From the NCBI RefSeq assembly GCF_004348115.1, contig NZ_QPFB01000001.1, forward strand, positions 4,046,028 through 4,110,027: DNA of 64,000 nucleotides, written 5' to 3'. A program made the position numbers and the translations under genes. This DNA is from Stenotrophomonas sp. ATCM1_4 (GTDB taxonomy: Bacteria > Pseudomonadota > Gammaproteobacteria > Xanthomonadales > Xanthomonadaceae). Positions 10,565-19,655 of the stretch are shown here, piece after piece; within the stretch, counting starts at the first letter, position 1; each line of letters starts with the position of its first letter. Below the pieces are notes generated by a model that saw only the letters and a program-made list of their open reading frames with translations, did not search any database and was not told where the DNA came from.

Positions 10565-13500
10565 ATGAACATCTCCGCGCCCTTCATCAAGCGCCCGATC
10601 GGCATCGGCCTGCTCGCCATCGGCCTGTTCTTCGCCGGCCTGGTCTGCTACCTGCGGCTGGGCGTGGCGGCCCTGCCGAACCTGGCGATCCCGGTGATCT
10701 TCGTGCAGGCCTCCAACACCGGTGCCGACGCCAACACCATGGCCGCCACGGTGACCGCGCCGCTGGAGCGCCACCTCGGCCAGGTACCGGGCATCGACAC
10801 CATGCGCTCGAGCAGCAGCGACGGGCGCAGCATGGTGTTCCTGATGTTCAACACCAGCCGCGACATCGACGCCGCCGCGCAGGACGTGCAGGCCGCGATC
10901 AACGCGGCGATGGCCGACCTGCCGGCCGGCATCAACACGCCCACCTACCAGAAGGCCAACCCCAACGATGACCCGGTGATCGCGCTGGCGCTGACCTCGG
11001 AAACACAATCGGTCGCCGAGCTGTACAACCTGGCCGACTCGCTGCTGGCGCAGCGGCTGCGCCAGTTGCCGGGCGTGTCGCAGGTGGACATCGCCGGTGC
11101 CTCGACGCCGGCGGTGCGCATCGACCTCAACCTGCGTGCGATGACCGCGCTGGGACTGAGCCCGGACGACCTGCGCAATGCCATGCGCGCGGCCAACGTG
11201 GCCTCGCCGTTGGGCTTCCTCAGCGACGGCAGCAGCCAGACCGCGATCGTGCTCAACGACCAGGTGCGCAAGGCCTCGGACTTCGCCAACGTCGCCATCT
11301 CCACGCATGACGGCGCGGTGGTGCGGCTGAAGGACATTGCCACCGTCTACGACGGCCAGCAGGACGCCTACCAAGCCGCCTGGTTCAACGGCAAGCGCGG
11401 CGTGCTGATGTATGTGTACCTGCGCAGCGGCGACAACCTGGTCGCCACCGTGGACCGGGTCAAGGCCGCGGTGCCGATGCTGACCGGCTACCTCGACGCC
11501 GGCACCACGCTGACCCCGTACTTCGACCGTACCCCGACCATCCGCGCCTCGCTGACCGAGGTGCAGATCACCTTGATGATCAGCCTGGCGATGGTGATCC
11601 TGACCATGGCGCTGTTCCTGCGCCGGCTGGCACCGACGTTGATCGCGGCGGTGACCGTGCCGTTGTCGTTGGCCGGCGCCGCGCTGGTGATGAGCACGCT
11701 GGGCTTCACCCTCAACAACCTGACCCTGCTGGCGCTGGTGATCGCCATCGGCTTCGTGGTCGATGATGCGATCGTGGTGATCGAGAACATCATGCGCCAC
11801 CTTGATGAGGGCATGCCGCGCAGGCAGGCCGCGCTGGCCGGTGCCCGCGAGATCGGCTTCACCATCGTCTCGATCACCGCATCGCTGGTGGCGGTGTTCC
11901 TGCCGATCATCTTCGCCCAGGGCATGCTCGGTGCGTTCTTCCGCGAGTTCACGCTGACCCTGGTGGCGGCGATCGTCGTTTCGGCGATCGTCTCGCTGAC
12001 CCTGACCCCGGCACTGTGCGCACGCTTCCTGCAGCCGCATGAGGCCCACGTGCGCGAGTCGCGTACCCATCGCATGCTCGACCGCATGCACGAAGGGATG
12101 TTGCGCCTGTACACCGTGGCGCTGGACTTCTCGCTGCGCCACTGCCTGCTGCTGGCGCTGACCCCGCTGCTGCTGATCGTGGCGATGGTGATGCTGGCCG
12201 GCGCGGTCAGCAAGGGCTCCTTCCCCGAGCAGGACACCGGGCTGATCTGGGGCCGGGCCAGCTCCAGCGCCACCGTGTCCTTCCAGGAAATGAGCACGCG
12301 CCAGCGCCGCCTCAGCGACATGTTCCTGGCCGACCCGGCGGTGAAGATGGTCGGCTCACGGCTGGGCTCCAGCCGCCAGGGCAGCAGCGCGCAGTTCAAC
12401 ATCGAGCTGAAGACCCGCCAGGACGGCCGCCGCGAGCCGACCAAGGACGTGGTCGCCCGCCTCAGCGCCAAGGCCGCGCAGTTCCCCGACCTGGACGTAC
12501 GCCTGCGTGCGATCCAGGACCTGCCCTCCGACGGCGGTGGCGGTGGCCAGGGCGCGCAGAACCGCGTGACCCTGCAGGGCAACGACGCCGACCAGCTCGC
12601 CGAGTGGCTGCCCAGGCTGGTGGAAGTGCTCAAGCAGAACCCCAAGCTGCGCGACGTGGGTTCGGACGTGGACAAGGGCGGGCTGATGCAGAAGATCGTC
12701 ATCGACCGCGAGAAGGCCTCGCGGCTGGGCGTGAGCATCGGTGCCATCGACGGTGCGCTGTATGGCGCGTTCGGCCAGCGCCAGATCTCCACCATCTACG
12801 CCGACCTCAACCAGTACGGCGTGGTGGTCAACGCGCTGCCCAGCCAGACCGCCAGCCCCTCGGCGATCGAGGACCTGTACGTGGCCTCCAGGAGCGGCCA
12901 GATGATCCCGCTGACTGCGCTGGCCCACCAGGAAGCCGGCCTGGCGCCGTCGCAGGTGACCCACCAGAACCAGTACACGGTGATGGACCTGAGCTACAAC
13001 CTGGCCCCGGGCGTGAGCAGTGGCGAGGGCGATGCCATCGTCAAGGCCGCCATCGATGGCCTGCGCATGCCGGGGGACATCCGCCAGACCGAACGGGGCG
13101 GCTTCGGCCAGGCCACCGATCCATCGGCGATGCTGATGCTGATCATCGCCGCGATCGCCACGGTCTACATCGTGCTGGGCATGCTGTACGAGAACCTGGT
13201 GCACCCGGTGACGATCCTGTCGACCCTGCCCGCGGCGGGCATGGGCGCGCTGCTGGCGCTGTGGGTGACCAACACCGACCTGTCGGTGATCTCGATGATC
13301 GCGCTGGTACTGCTGATCGGCATCGTCAAGAAGAACGCGATCATGATGATCGACTTCGCGCTGGTGGCCGAGCGCGAGCACGGCAAGTCGCCGGCCGAGG
13401 CAGTGCGCGAGGCGAGCATCGTGCGGTTCCGCCCGATCATGATGACCACGATGGTGGCCATCCTGGCCGCGCTGCCACTGGCCATCGGCATCGGCGAGGG

Positions 13501-13681
13501 TTCGGAACTGCGCCGCCCGCTGGGTATCGCGATGATCGGCGGCCTGCTGATCTCGCAGAGCCTGACCCTGCTGAGCACGCCGGCGCTGTACGTGATCTTC
13601 TCGTGCCTGCAGAAGCATTGGCGCAACTGGCGTGCGCGTGCGAAGGAGCGCAAGCGCCTGCGCAGACTGGCCCGTGCGTGA
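10565..13681 (+). CDS. mdtC: RND efflux pump, MdtC/SmeK-like
   Basis: A 1038-residue RND pump and the likely partner of the preceding protein. It opens with MNISAPFIKRPIGIGLLAIG and carries the proton-relay motif GFVVDDAIVVIEN near residue 405, plus the GIVKKNAIMMIDFAL stretch late in the second half that both pumps share. It lacks the Ser/Gly insertion of its neighbour. It ends the operon: convergent genes and two palindromic repeats follow. The MdtC assignment rests on gene order and general similarity. Confidence 0.93.
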   Translation: MNISAPFIKRPIGIGLLAIGLFFAGLVCYLRLGVAALPNLAIPVIFVQASNTGADANTMAATVTAPLERHLGQVPGIDTMRSSSSDGRSMVFLMFNTSRDIDAAAQDVQAAINAAMADLPAGINTPTYQKANPNDDPVIALALTSETQSVAELYNLADSLLAQRLRQLPGVSQVDIAGASTPAVRIDLNLRAMTALGLSPDDLRNAMRAANVASPLGFLSDGSSQTAIVLNDQVRKASDFANVAISTHDGAVVRLKDIATVYDGQQDAYQAAWFNGKRGVLMYVYLRSGDNLVATVDRVKAAVPMLTGYLDAGTTLTPYFDRTPTIRASLTEVQITLMISLAMVILTMALFLRRLAPTLIAAVTVPLSLAGAALVMSTLGFTLNNLTLLALVIAIGFVVDDAIVVIENIMRHLDEGMPRRQAALAGAREIGFTIVSITASLVAVFLPIIFAQGMLGAFFREFTLTLVAAIVVSAIVSLTLTPALCARFLQPHEAHVRESRTHRMLDRMHEGMLRLYTVALDFSLRHCLLLALTPLLLIVAMVMLAGAVSKGSFPEQDTGLIWGRASSSATVSFQEMSTRQRRLSDMFLADPAVKMVGSRLGSSRQGSSAQFNIELKTRQDGRREPTKDVVARLSAKAAQFPDLDVRLRAIQDLPSDGGGGGQGAQNRVTLQGNDADQLAEWLPRLVEVLKQNPKLRDVGSDVDKGGLMQKIVIDREKASRLGVSIGAIDGALYGAFGQRQISTIYADLNQYGVVVNALPSQTASPSAIEDLYVASRSGQMIPLTALAHQEAGLAPSQVTHQNQYTVMDLSYNLAPGVSSGEGDAIVKAAIDGLRMPGDIRQTERGGFGQATDPSAMLMLIIAAIATVYIVLGMLYENLVHPVTILSTLPAAGMGALLALWVTNTDLSVISMIALVLLIGIVKKNAIMMIDFALVAEREHGKSPAEAVREASIVRFRPIMMTTMVAILAALPLAIGIGEGSELRRPLGIAMIGGLLISQSLTLLSTPALYVIFSCLQKHWRNWRARAKERKRLRRLARA

Positions 13682-13774
13682 GTGACCGACGGGCCGGGAG
13701 TGCATTCCGGCCTGTGTGACGCGACGGGCTTGCAGGCGACACGCTCTGCCCTTCCCTTTGCAGGACGCGCTCTG

Positions 13775-13817
13775 CCCCCTCCCTTTGCCGCAGGCAAGGG
13801 GAGGGCTGGGGAGGGGT
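13775..13817 (+). repeat. Palindromic repeat with G-rich tail, copy 1
   Basis: The core pairs CCCTCCCTTTGCC with GGCAAGGGGAGGG around GCA. A tail GGGCTGGGGAGGGGT follows on the 3' side. Arm and tail together give four G-tracts with 1-2 base spacers. Confidence 0.85.
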
Positions 13818-13914
13818 GCCGTTGGTCTGGCTGTTCCGTTGCAGTGGTTGCCATGTATGCCGCGGAAAGCGCAGGACCATCAGGCGCCCAAGCGCAAAGC
13901 CAAAGCAACCCCGA

Positions 13915-13946
13915 CTCTCCCCTGCGCTGCGCGCAAGGGAGGGGGA
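13915..13946 (-). repeat. Palindromic repeat, copy 2 (reverse orientation, shortened tail)
   Basis: CTCTCCCCTGCGC pairs imperfectly with GCGCAAGGGAGGGG. The C-rich tail on the left is degenerate (CCCCGACT). It is inverted relative to copy 1, about 100 bases away. Confidence 0.75.
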
Positions 13947-14004
13947 AGATCAACCGCAACAGCACTGGCGGTGGCAGCTGCACCGCTGGCACGGCTCCGC
14001 CGCG

Positions 14005-15630
14005 TCAATCCGCCTTCTGCGCGGGGCGTGCAGGCGTTTCCACCAGCCCCTGCCCCGCCTTGACCAGCTGGATGAACTGCGCGCGCTCGCCTTCCGGGTC
14101 ATCACCGCGCGCGTCCCGCGCCGTTGCGATGATCTGCTCCCAGCTCCAGCCCGGCATGCGCTCGCCACCGCGCAGTGCATCGGCAAAGCCCGCCACCGCC
14201 GAGGCGAACCGCAGCGACTCGCTCGGCGTCGCGCGCAACGTGCTGGCCAGCACCGGCTGGCGGATCAGTTCACTGCTGTCGCTGCCCGGCAGCTTGTAGC
14301 GCAGGCGTACATCGGCCACCTCGTCCCCGTGGGCAGTGCCGGCCGGTGCCTTGTCTGCGTACCGCAACGCCGGCAACTGCTCGGCTCCACTGCCCACCGG
14401 CACGATCTCGTACAACGCGGTCACTTCATGGCCGGGGCCGATGTCACCGGCATCCACCTTGTCGTTGGCGAAGTCCTCGTTGTTCAGCACGCGGTTCTCG
14501 TAGCCGATCAACCGGTACTCCGACACCCGCGCCGGATTGAACTCGACCTGGATCTTCACGTCACGGGCGATGGTGAACAGCGTGCTGCCCATCTCGCGCA
14601 CCAGCACCCGCCGTGCTTCGGACAGGCTGTCGATGTAGGCATGGTTGCCGTCGCCGACATCGGCCAGGCGCTCGGCCATCGCATCGTTGTAATTGCCGGT
14701 GCCGAAGCCCAGCGTGGTCAGCGCGATGCCGCTCTTGCGACGGTCACCGACCAGCGTCTCCAGCGCCTGGCGGTTGGCCACGCCCACGTTGAAATCACCG
14801 TCGGTGGCCAGGATCACGCGGTTGGCGCCACCTTCGACATAGGACTGGCGCGCCATCGCATAGGCCAGTTCGATGCCGGCACCGCCGTTGGTGCTGCCGC
14901 CGGCCTGCAGGCGTTCGAGCGCGGCGATGATCTTCCCATGCTGGTCGCCCGGGGTCGGCTCCAGTACCAGGCCCGCCGAACCGGCGTAAGCGACGATGGC
15001 CACCCGGTCCTGGCTGCGCAGCTGCGGCACCAGTTGCGCGAAGGCGCGCTTGAGCAGCGGCAGCTTGTCCTGCGAATACATCGAGCCGGAGGTGTCGACC
15101 AGGAACACCAGGTTCATCGGCGGCAGCGCGGCCCGGGACTGTTCGTAGCCCTTGATGCCGATCATCAGCACCTGCCTGCGCGCGTCCCAGGGCGCGCGCG
15201 CCAGCTCGGTATGCACGCGGAACGGCACCGCCTTGTCGGCCGGCACCGCGTAGCCGTAGTTGAAGTAGTTGATGAACTCCTCGGCACGCACCGCATCGGC
15301 CGGTGGCCGCACGCCATCATCGAGCATGCGCCGTACGTTGCTGTAGCTGCCGGTGTCCACGTCCACCGAGAAGGTCGAGACGGGTTGCTCGGTGGTGCGC
15401 TTGACCGGGTTGTCGTCCGGCCGCTCGTAGACCTCGGTGTTGGCCGCAGGCACAACCTGCGAGCCGGTCATGACGATGGTGTTGAGGGTCGGGGCGCCCG
15501 CCATCCTTGCCATCGGCGCCGGTGGCGCGGGCAGCGGTGAAGGCATGGGTCCAACGTGCCTCACCTTCTGCGAGCAGCCCGCCACGACCACGGCGGCCAC
15601 CAGCACCATCACGCAACTGCGTACTTTCAT
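14005..15630 (-). CDS. VWA domain lipoprotein, YfbK-like
   Basis: A 541-residue lipoprotein (lipobox VVAGC, Cys19) with a von Willebrand factor A domain carrying an intact MIDAS metal site (DTSGSM near residue 195, with later Thr and Asp positions). The N-terminal segment (STFSVDVDTGSYSNVRRML) and the C-terminal region are those of the YfbK family (DUF3520-type end). The role is unknown; VWA proteins mediate metal-dependent protein contacts. The ATG at 15630 is supported by AAGGAG 7 bases upstream. It faces the efflux operon tail to tail. Confidence 0.9.
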   Translation of the reverse strand: MKVRSCVMVLVAAVVVAGCSQKVRHVGPMPSPLPAPPAPMARMAGAPTLNTIVMTGSQVVPAANTEVYERPDDNPVKRTTEQPVSTFSVDVDTGSYSNVRRMLDDGVRPPADAVRAEEFINYFNYGYAVPADKAVPFRVHTELARAPWDARRQVLMIGIKGYEQSRAALPPMNLVFLVDTSGSMYSQDKLPLLKRAFAQLVPQLRSQDRVAIVAYAGSAGLVLEPTPGDQHGKIIAALERLQAGGSTNGGAGIELAYAMARQSYVEGGANRVILATDGDFNVGVANRQALETLVGDRRKSGIALTTLGFGTGNYNDAMAERLADVGDGNHAYIDSLSEARRVLVREMGSTLFTIARDVKIQVEFNPARVSEYRLIGYENRVLNNEDFANDKVDAGDIGPGHEVTALYEIVPVGSGAEQLPALRYADKAPAGTAHGDEVADVRLRYKLPGSDSSELIRQPVLASTLRATPSESLRFASAVAGFADALRGGERMPGWSWEQIIATARDARGDDPEGERAQFIQLVKAGQGLVETPARPAQKAD

Positions 15631-15701
15631 CGGCCAACTCCTTGCCTGGGGTTGGGCGGAGCATAGCGCCCCGCCCGCCATCGGCAAGCATCGGCCGTCG
15701 G

Positions 15702-17066
15702 TCAGGCGCGCAGGCTGGCCAGCGATGCGTCCTGGAGCTGCTGGTAGATGCCGAACTCGTCGCTGACCTTGGCCCCCAAGGCCTGCTCGAAGGCATCGCG
15801 GTTGGCGCGGGCGGCGTAGGCACGCTGCTCATCACCGCCCAGGTTGGACTGGAAGATGCCCGCGGCACTCACCGGCAGGAAGTCCTCGTAGATGATCGGA
15901 TCGGCACTGGCCAGGCCGCGTGCGATCAGCACCTCGGCCGGCAGGTCGCGCTCGGCCACCGGCAACGCACGGCCCGCCTCGGTCAGCGCGTAGCGGTAGT
16001 AGCCCAGCCCTTCGCGGCGCAGCACGTCGTGGTCGTCCGGGAAGCCGGCGAAGGCGGCCTGCAGGCGCTGCATGTAGTCGCCGCCGGTGCTTCCGGCACC
16101 GCCGCTCTCGCGCGCCTGTGCCAGCAGGGTGTCATACAGCGCACGCCCCTTCGGGGTCAGCGCCAGGCCACGCTGCTCGATCTCGCCGAAGCGCGCGGTG
16201 TGGGTACCGGCCTCGTTGTCGGCACCGGACGGGAAATGCACCATCTCCTCCAGCGCCTTGAAGCTGGTCTGGCGCAGCAGGATCGGGCACTCCCGGCGCG
16301 GCGGGCCTTCGATCACCGCCTTGGCGGCCAGGCCACGTTCGTGCATCGCTGCCTGCGCAGCATCGATGTCCAGCGTGCGCGGGGTGAGATGGTTGATGTG
16401 CGGGCCGCGGAAGCTGACCACGTCGGCCATCAGGCGATGCGCGCCATGCAGCGCGTGGTAGGTCTGCAGCGAGACGGTGGCTTCGTTGTGCCAGCGGAAG
16501 GTCTCCAGCGCCTCGACCACGAAGCGCCAGGCGTCGTCTTCGACCAGGCCACCGTCGCGCTCGCACTGCTCGATCAACTGCAGCACGCCCGGGGTGAAGA
16601 TGTTGCGGCGGGACAGGATCTGCGCGGCCTGCGTGCGCAGCGCTTCATCGTCGATCAGCTCCAGCCGCAGCAGCGAGGTGAACACGCGGAACGGGTTGCG
16701 GTTGAGCGACTCGCCGTCCACCGGGCGGAACGCGGTGGAATGCACCGGCACGCCGGCCACTGACAGGTCGTAGTAGCCCACCGGCTGCATGCCCATCACC
16801 GCGAACAAACGACGCAGCGTCGCCAGTTCCTGCGCGGTACCGACGCGGATCGCGCCATGGCGCTCCACGTCCAGCCGCTCGCGCTCGCCGCTGCGCTGCA
16901 TCTGCTCGGCCATTGCCGGCTGCGCCGCCAGCACCTCGGCGTTGATCTCGCCCACCAGTTCCACCAGGGTGCCGTACAACGGCACTTCGGTGCGGTACAT
17001 GTGCGACATGGCCTGCGAGAACAGGCTGCGGATGTGGTCGGAGGAAACGAAACGGTCGGCGGTCAT
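15702..17066 (-). CDS. hglS: 2-oxoadipate dioxygenase/decarboxylase (HglS, DUF1338)
   Basis: Converts 2-oxoadipate to D-2-hydroxyglutarate with Fe(II) and O2, a late step of lysine catabolism through D-lysine/aminoadipate. It has 454 residues. The metal ligands known from the Pseudomonas putida enzyme appear at matching places: His70 in ERHGAIR, His226 in GPHINHLTPR and Glu295 in ARFGEIEQRG, along with Arg74, which contacts the substrate. The product is cytoplasmic, with no signal peptide. The ATG at 17066 is the natural start. No other lysine-degradation gene is nearby, so its pathway partners must lie elsewhere. Confidence 0.92.
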   Translation of the reverse strand: MTADRFVSSDHIRSLFSQAMSHMYRTEVPLYGTLVELVGEINAEVLAAQPAMAEQMQRSGERERLDVERHGAIRVGTAQELATLRRLFAVMGMQPVGYYDLSVAGVPVHSTAFRPVDGESLNRNPFRVFTSLLRLELIDDEALRTQAAQILSRRNIFTPGVLQLIEQCERDGGLVEDDAWRFVVEALETFRWHNEATVSLQTYHALHGAHRLMADVVSFRGPHINHLTPRTLDIDAAQAAMHERGLAAKAVIEGPPRRECPILLRQTSFKALEEMVHFPSGADNEAGTHTARFGEIEQRGLALTPKGRALYDTLLAQARESGGAGSTGGDYMQRLQAAFAGFPDDHDVLRREGLGYYRYALTEAGRALPVAERDLPAEVLIARGLASADPIIYEDFLPVSAAGIFQSNLGGDEQRAYAARANRDAFEQALGAKVSDEFGIYQQLQDASLASLRA

Positions 17067-17234
17067 GACTGGGCGCGCTGGCGCGAAATCGAAGGAACCG
17101 CCATTTTCGCCCGGAATGCGGTGCCGCGCCTATCCGCCCGGCAACAAAAGCCCCCGTGCCAGCGGTGTCAACGACGCCCGCCCGGCGCGATGCCCCGCCC
17201 CGCCGCCATCAGGCTCGCAGGGGGTTCCGCTCGC

Positions 17235-17798
17235 TCACTGCGCCTTGCGCGCGGCCGCATCCCGCTTCGCGCGATCGCCCAACTGGCGCTGCAGCAGCGG
17301 ATCCAGGCGGATCGGCCGGTCCCAGTGGTCGTAGCTGGCCACGATGGCATGGCGCAGGGCCCGCCATTGCAGGTTGTCCACCGCCCGGCCATCGCGCTCG
17401 AGCACGGCCTTCCAGTCCGCGTCCGGCTGGGCGGTGCGGGCACGCACCCACTCCCGGCAGCCGGTCGCGCTGGCCTGGCCCCAGAAGCAGGCCAGGTAGA
17501 CATCGGCCGGTGCCCAGCCATGCGCCTGCATCAGTGCCTGGACATACCCCGGGCGTGCCCCGGCATAGCGCACCAGTTCATCCAGGAAGGCATCCGGATA
17601 GCGCGCCGCATAGGCATTGATGTCGGCCAGCTGCCGGTCCACCCAGGCATCGCCGGTGGCCGCCGCGTACGCAGGTGCGGGGGCCGTGGCCGGTGCCGCG
17701 GCGGGCTGCTGCGCGCCCGCCACGGGGGCTCCCGTGAGCAGGCCCAGCACCAGCAACGTCAGCACGGGCCGGCGCTGCCGATGGCGGACGCTGCCCAT
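17235..17798 (-). CDS. Secreted protein of unknown function
   Basis: This 187-residue protein has a signal peptide (VLTLLVLGLLTGAPVAGAQ) followed by an Ala/Pro linker and a mostly helical domain rich in Trp, Arg and Asp (GDAWVDRQLADINAYAARYP, then CFWGQASATGC with two cysteines that could form a disulfide). I do not recognise the family. Only two bases separate its ATG (17798) from the stop of the HAD gene, so the two are almost certainly cotranscribed. Confidence 0.78.
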   Translation of the reverse strand: MGSVRHRQRRPVLTLLVLGLLTGAPVAGAQQPAAAPATAPAPAYAAATGDAWVDRQLADINAYAARYPDAFLDELVRYAGARPGYVQALMQAHGWAPADVYLACFWGQASATGCREWVRARTAQPDADWKAVLERDGRAVDNLQWRALRHAIVASYDHWDRPIRLDPLLQRQLGDRAKRDAAARKAQ

Positions 17799-17800
17799 GC

Positions 17801-18538
17801 TCAGCCAGCCTGCGCCGCGATGGCGCGTACCGCCTGGACCCACTGGTGCGCGGTATCGGCCTGGTGCAGGCGCGGCGCATCGTCGGATACACCGTGCTCG
17901 GCCTCGTGTGCCCAGGTGACCGCATACGGCGTGTACACGCCCCAGCCGCCGAGCTCCAGCACCGGCTCGATGTCCGACCGCAGCGAGTTGCCCACCATCA
18001 CGAAGCGCTCGGCCGGCAGGTTGAACTCGGCCAGCACGCGCGCGTAGGTGGACTGGTCCTTCTCCGAGACGATCTCGATGCGCGGGAACAGGTCGCGCAG
18101 GCCCGAACGCTTGATCTTCTGCTCCTGGTGAAACAGGTCACCCTTGGTGATCAGCACCACCGGGTATTCGGCGGCGATGGCGGCAACGGCGTCGCGCACG
18201 CCGTCGATCACGTCCACCGGGTGCTGCAGGGTGCGGCGGCCGATCTCGATCACCTGGCGCAGGTGGTGGGCGGAGATCTTCTCGTCGGTGAGCTCGATCG
18301 CCGCTTCCAGCATCGACAGGGTCATGCCCTTGGCGCCATAGCCGAAGATGGCCAGGTTGCGCCGCTCCACGGCCAGCAGGTGGCGGGCGGTATCGGCATC
18401 GTGCAGGTCGATGTAATGGCCGAGGATGGATTCGAACTCCTGCTCGGCCAGGCGGTAGTAGTCCTCGCTCTTCCAGAGCGTGTCATCGCCATCGAAGCCG
18501 ACCAGGCCGATGGCGGAGGGGGAAGTGGTCTGGTTCAT
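17801..18538 (-). CDS. HAD superfamily hydrolase
   Basis: A 245-residue cytoplasmic phosphatase-like protein of the haloacid dehalogenase fold. Motif I is FDGDDTLW (nucleophile D16, acid D18), motif II LITKGD, motif III a lysine in SEKDQST, and motif IV GNSLRSDIEP. The cap is helical and sits between motifs I and II, as in the C1 class. The substrate cannot be told from sequence. It precedes the secreted protein gene by 2 bases. Confidence 0.9.
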   Translation of the reverse strand: MNQTTSPSAIGLVGFDGDDTLWKSEDYYRLAEQEFESILGHYIDLHDADTARHLLAVERRNLAIFGYGAKGMTLSMLEAAIELTDEKISAHHLRQVIEIGRRTLQHPVDVIDGVRDAVAAIAAEYPVVLITKGDLFHQEQKIKRSGLRDLFPRIEIVSEKDQSTYARVLAEFNLPAERFVMVGNSLRSDIEPVLELGGWGVYTPYAVTWAHEAEHGVSDDAPRLHQADTAHQWVQAVRAIAAQAG

Positions 18539-18595
18539 GCGCGACAGGATACCGCGTTACCCCGTACCGCCATGCCGCGCACCACCCCGGAAACA

Positions 18596-18632
18596 GGAGC
18601 GCCCCTCTCCCCAGCCGGGAAAGGGGCGCTCC
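18596..18632. repeat. Intergenic palindrome with perfect 10-bp arms
   Basis: GGAGCGCCCC (18596-18605) and GGGGCGCTCC (18623-18632) form a perfect stem with a 17-base loop. It lies just past the stop of the EF-hand gene and may end transcription, but no T-run follows on either strand. The arms resemble those of the element at 36130-36151. Confidence 0.65.
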
Positions 18633-18642
18633 ACCTGTGGGC

Positions 18643-18999
18643 TTACTTCTGCTGCTTGGCCGCGTAGGCGCGGTACTCGTCCGGGGTCAGCTTGCCGTCC
18701 TTGTCGGCGTCGGCGTCATCGAACACCTGCGACAGGCCGGCGTTGGCCTGCGCCTCGGTCTTGCTGATGCTGCCGTCACCGTCGGTATCGACGCTGCCCC
18801 AGGTCTGGCCGCCATTGGCGGCGGCCGACGCCTGTGCGGCGTTGGCCGATGCATCGGCCGCGGCATCCTGCGCCTGCTGCGCCGCAGCTTGGGCGGCGGC
18901 GGCCTGGTCCTGTGCATCCTGGGCCATGGCCGGCATCGCCAGAGCGGAGCCCATCAGTGCGGCCAGGGCGAACAGCGGGGCGCGATTACGAATGGTCAT
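18643..18999 (-). CDS. Secreted EF-hand calcium-binding protein
   Basis: A 118-residue exported protein: a signal peptide ending AMPAMAQ, an Ala/Gln-rich helical linker (residues 27-62), then two EF-hand loops. Loop 1 runs D71-D73-D75 to E82 (DTDGDGSISKTE). Loop 2 runs D97-D99-D101 to E108 (DADKDGKLTPDE). Both keep the calcium-ligand spacing. It probably binds calcium in the periplasm or outside the cell; the biological role is unknown. The ATG at 18999 has GAGGA upstream. Confidence 0.88.
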   Translation of the reverse strand: MTIRNRAPLFALAALMGSALAMPAMAQDAQDQAAAAQAAAQQAQDAAADASANAAQASAAANGGQTWGSVDTDGDGSISKTEAQANAGLSQVFDDADADKDGKLTPDEYRAYAAKQQK

Positions 19000-19223
19000 C
19001 AGGTTTTCCTCGTCGTTGTTGGGAAAGCGCGGCAGGTTCCGCACGGCCCCAACCCTGACGGCCTCCAGCTGAATCGTCCTTGCCCCGGAAATCCACTGCA
19101 GACGTGGCCTTAACCACTCCCCTGCCCACTGCGGTTACCGCCGCGGTTAGCCGCTCGTGAAGTGGATGTAAGCCACCGATTCAACTGTTCCAGCAAAGGC
19201 ACCTATCGGCCTGGAAACGGCGC

Positions 19224-19604
19224 TCAGGGTGCATCGGTGGCGTCCTGCGCCAGGTGCCGGGAACTGAATGCCCACCAACCCAGGCCCACGCCGATCAATG
19301 CACCGATCACTTCCAGCACCACGCGCGTCCCCAACTGGTCCGGATCGTGGATCGCCGCCAGCGCCAGGCGGGCATACAACGGTGACTCCAGCCGCACCAT
19401 GCCCAGGTAGAACAGGTTCCAGCCATCCACGCCGCTGGAGATGGCCACCGCGGCAAGGCTGGACCAGCCCACCGCATGCCCATGCGACAGGCCATGCCGC
19501 CGGCACACCTGCCACCACAGCGCGTAGACCACGAAGCCGACGGCCAGCGCGATCAATGCCGCTTCGAAGGAGCCGAGCAGGCCGTAGTGCAGGACCAGGT
19601 TCAT
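19224..19604 (-). CDS. Small inner-membrane protein, unknown function
   Basis: A 126-residue protein with three or four hydrophobic segments (about residues 8-32, 45-68 and 98-115). No recognised family motif. Coding is supported by its hydrophobic pattern, the ATG at 19604 and its placement between same-strand genes; no homologue was identified. The VanX-type gene stops 51 bases upstream. Confidence 0.65.
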   Translation of the reverse strand: MNLVLHYGLLGSFEAALIALAVGFVVYALWWQVCRRHGLSHGHAVGWSSLAAVAISSGVDGWNLFYLGMVRLESPLYARLALAAIHDPDQLGTRVVLEVIGALIGVGLGWWAFSSRHLAQDATDAP

Positions 19605-19655
19605 GGGGCAACGGGGAGATGACAGGGACAGGCAGTCTACCTGCCATGCCCCGGC

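Larger units (their letters stand above)
13682..14004. other. Intergenic stretch between convergent genes, holding two inverted repeats
   Basis: These 323 bases lie between the ends of mdtC and the VWA lipoprotein gene. The only recognisable content is two copies of the C-rich/G-rich palindromic repeat (13775-13817 and 13915-13946) in opposite orientation. I see no gene and no T-tract terminator. Confidence 0.7.

Noticed and set aside
7373..12142. Open frame of 1589 codons on the minus strand
   Set aside because: It lies antisense to the two RND pump genes, and the translation is rich in His, Gln, Arg and Gly without any domain. Such frames are expected opposite GC-rich genes.
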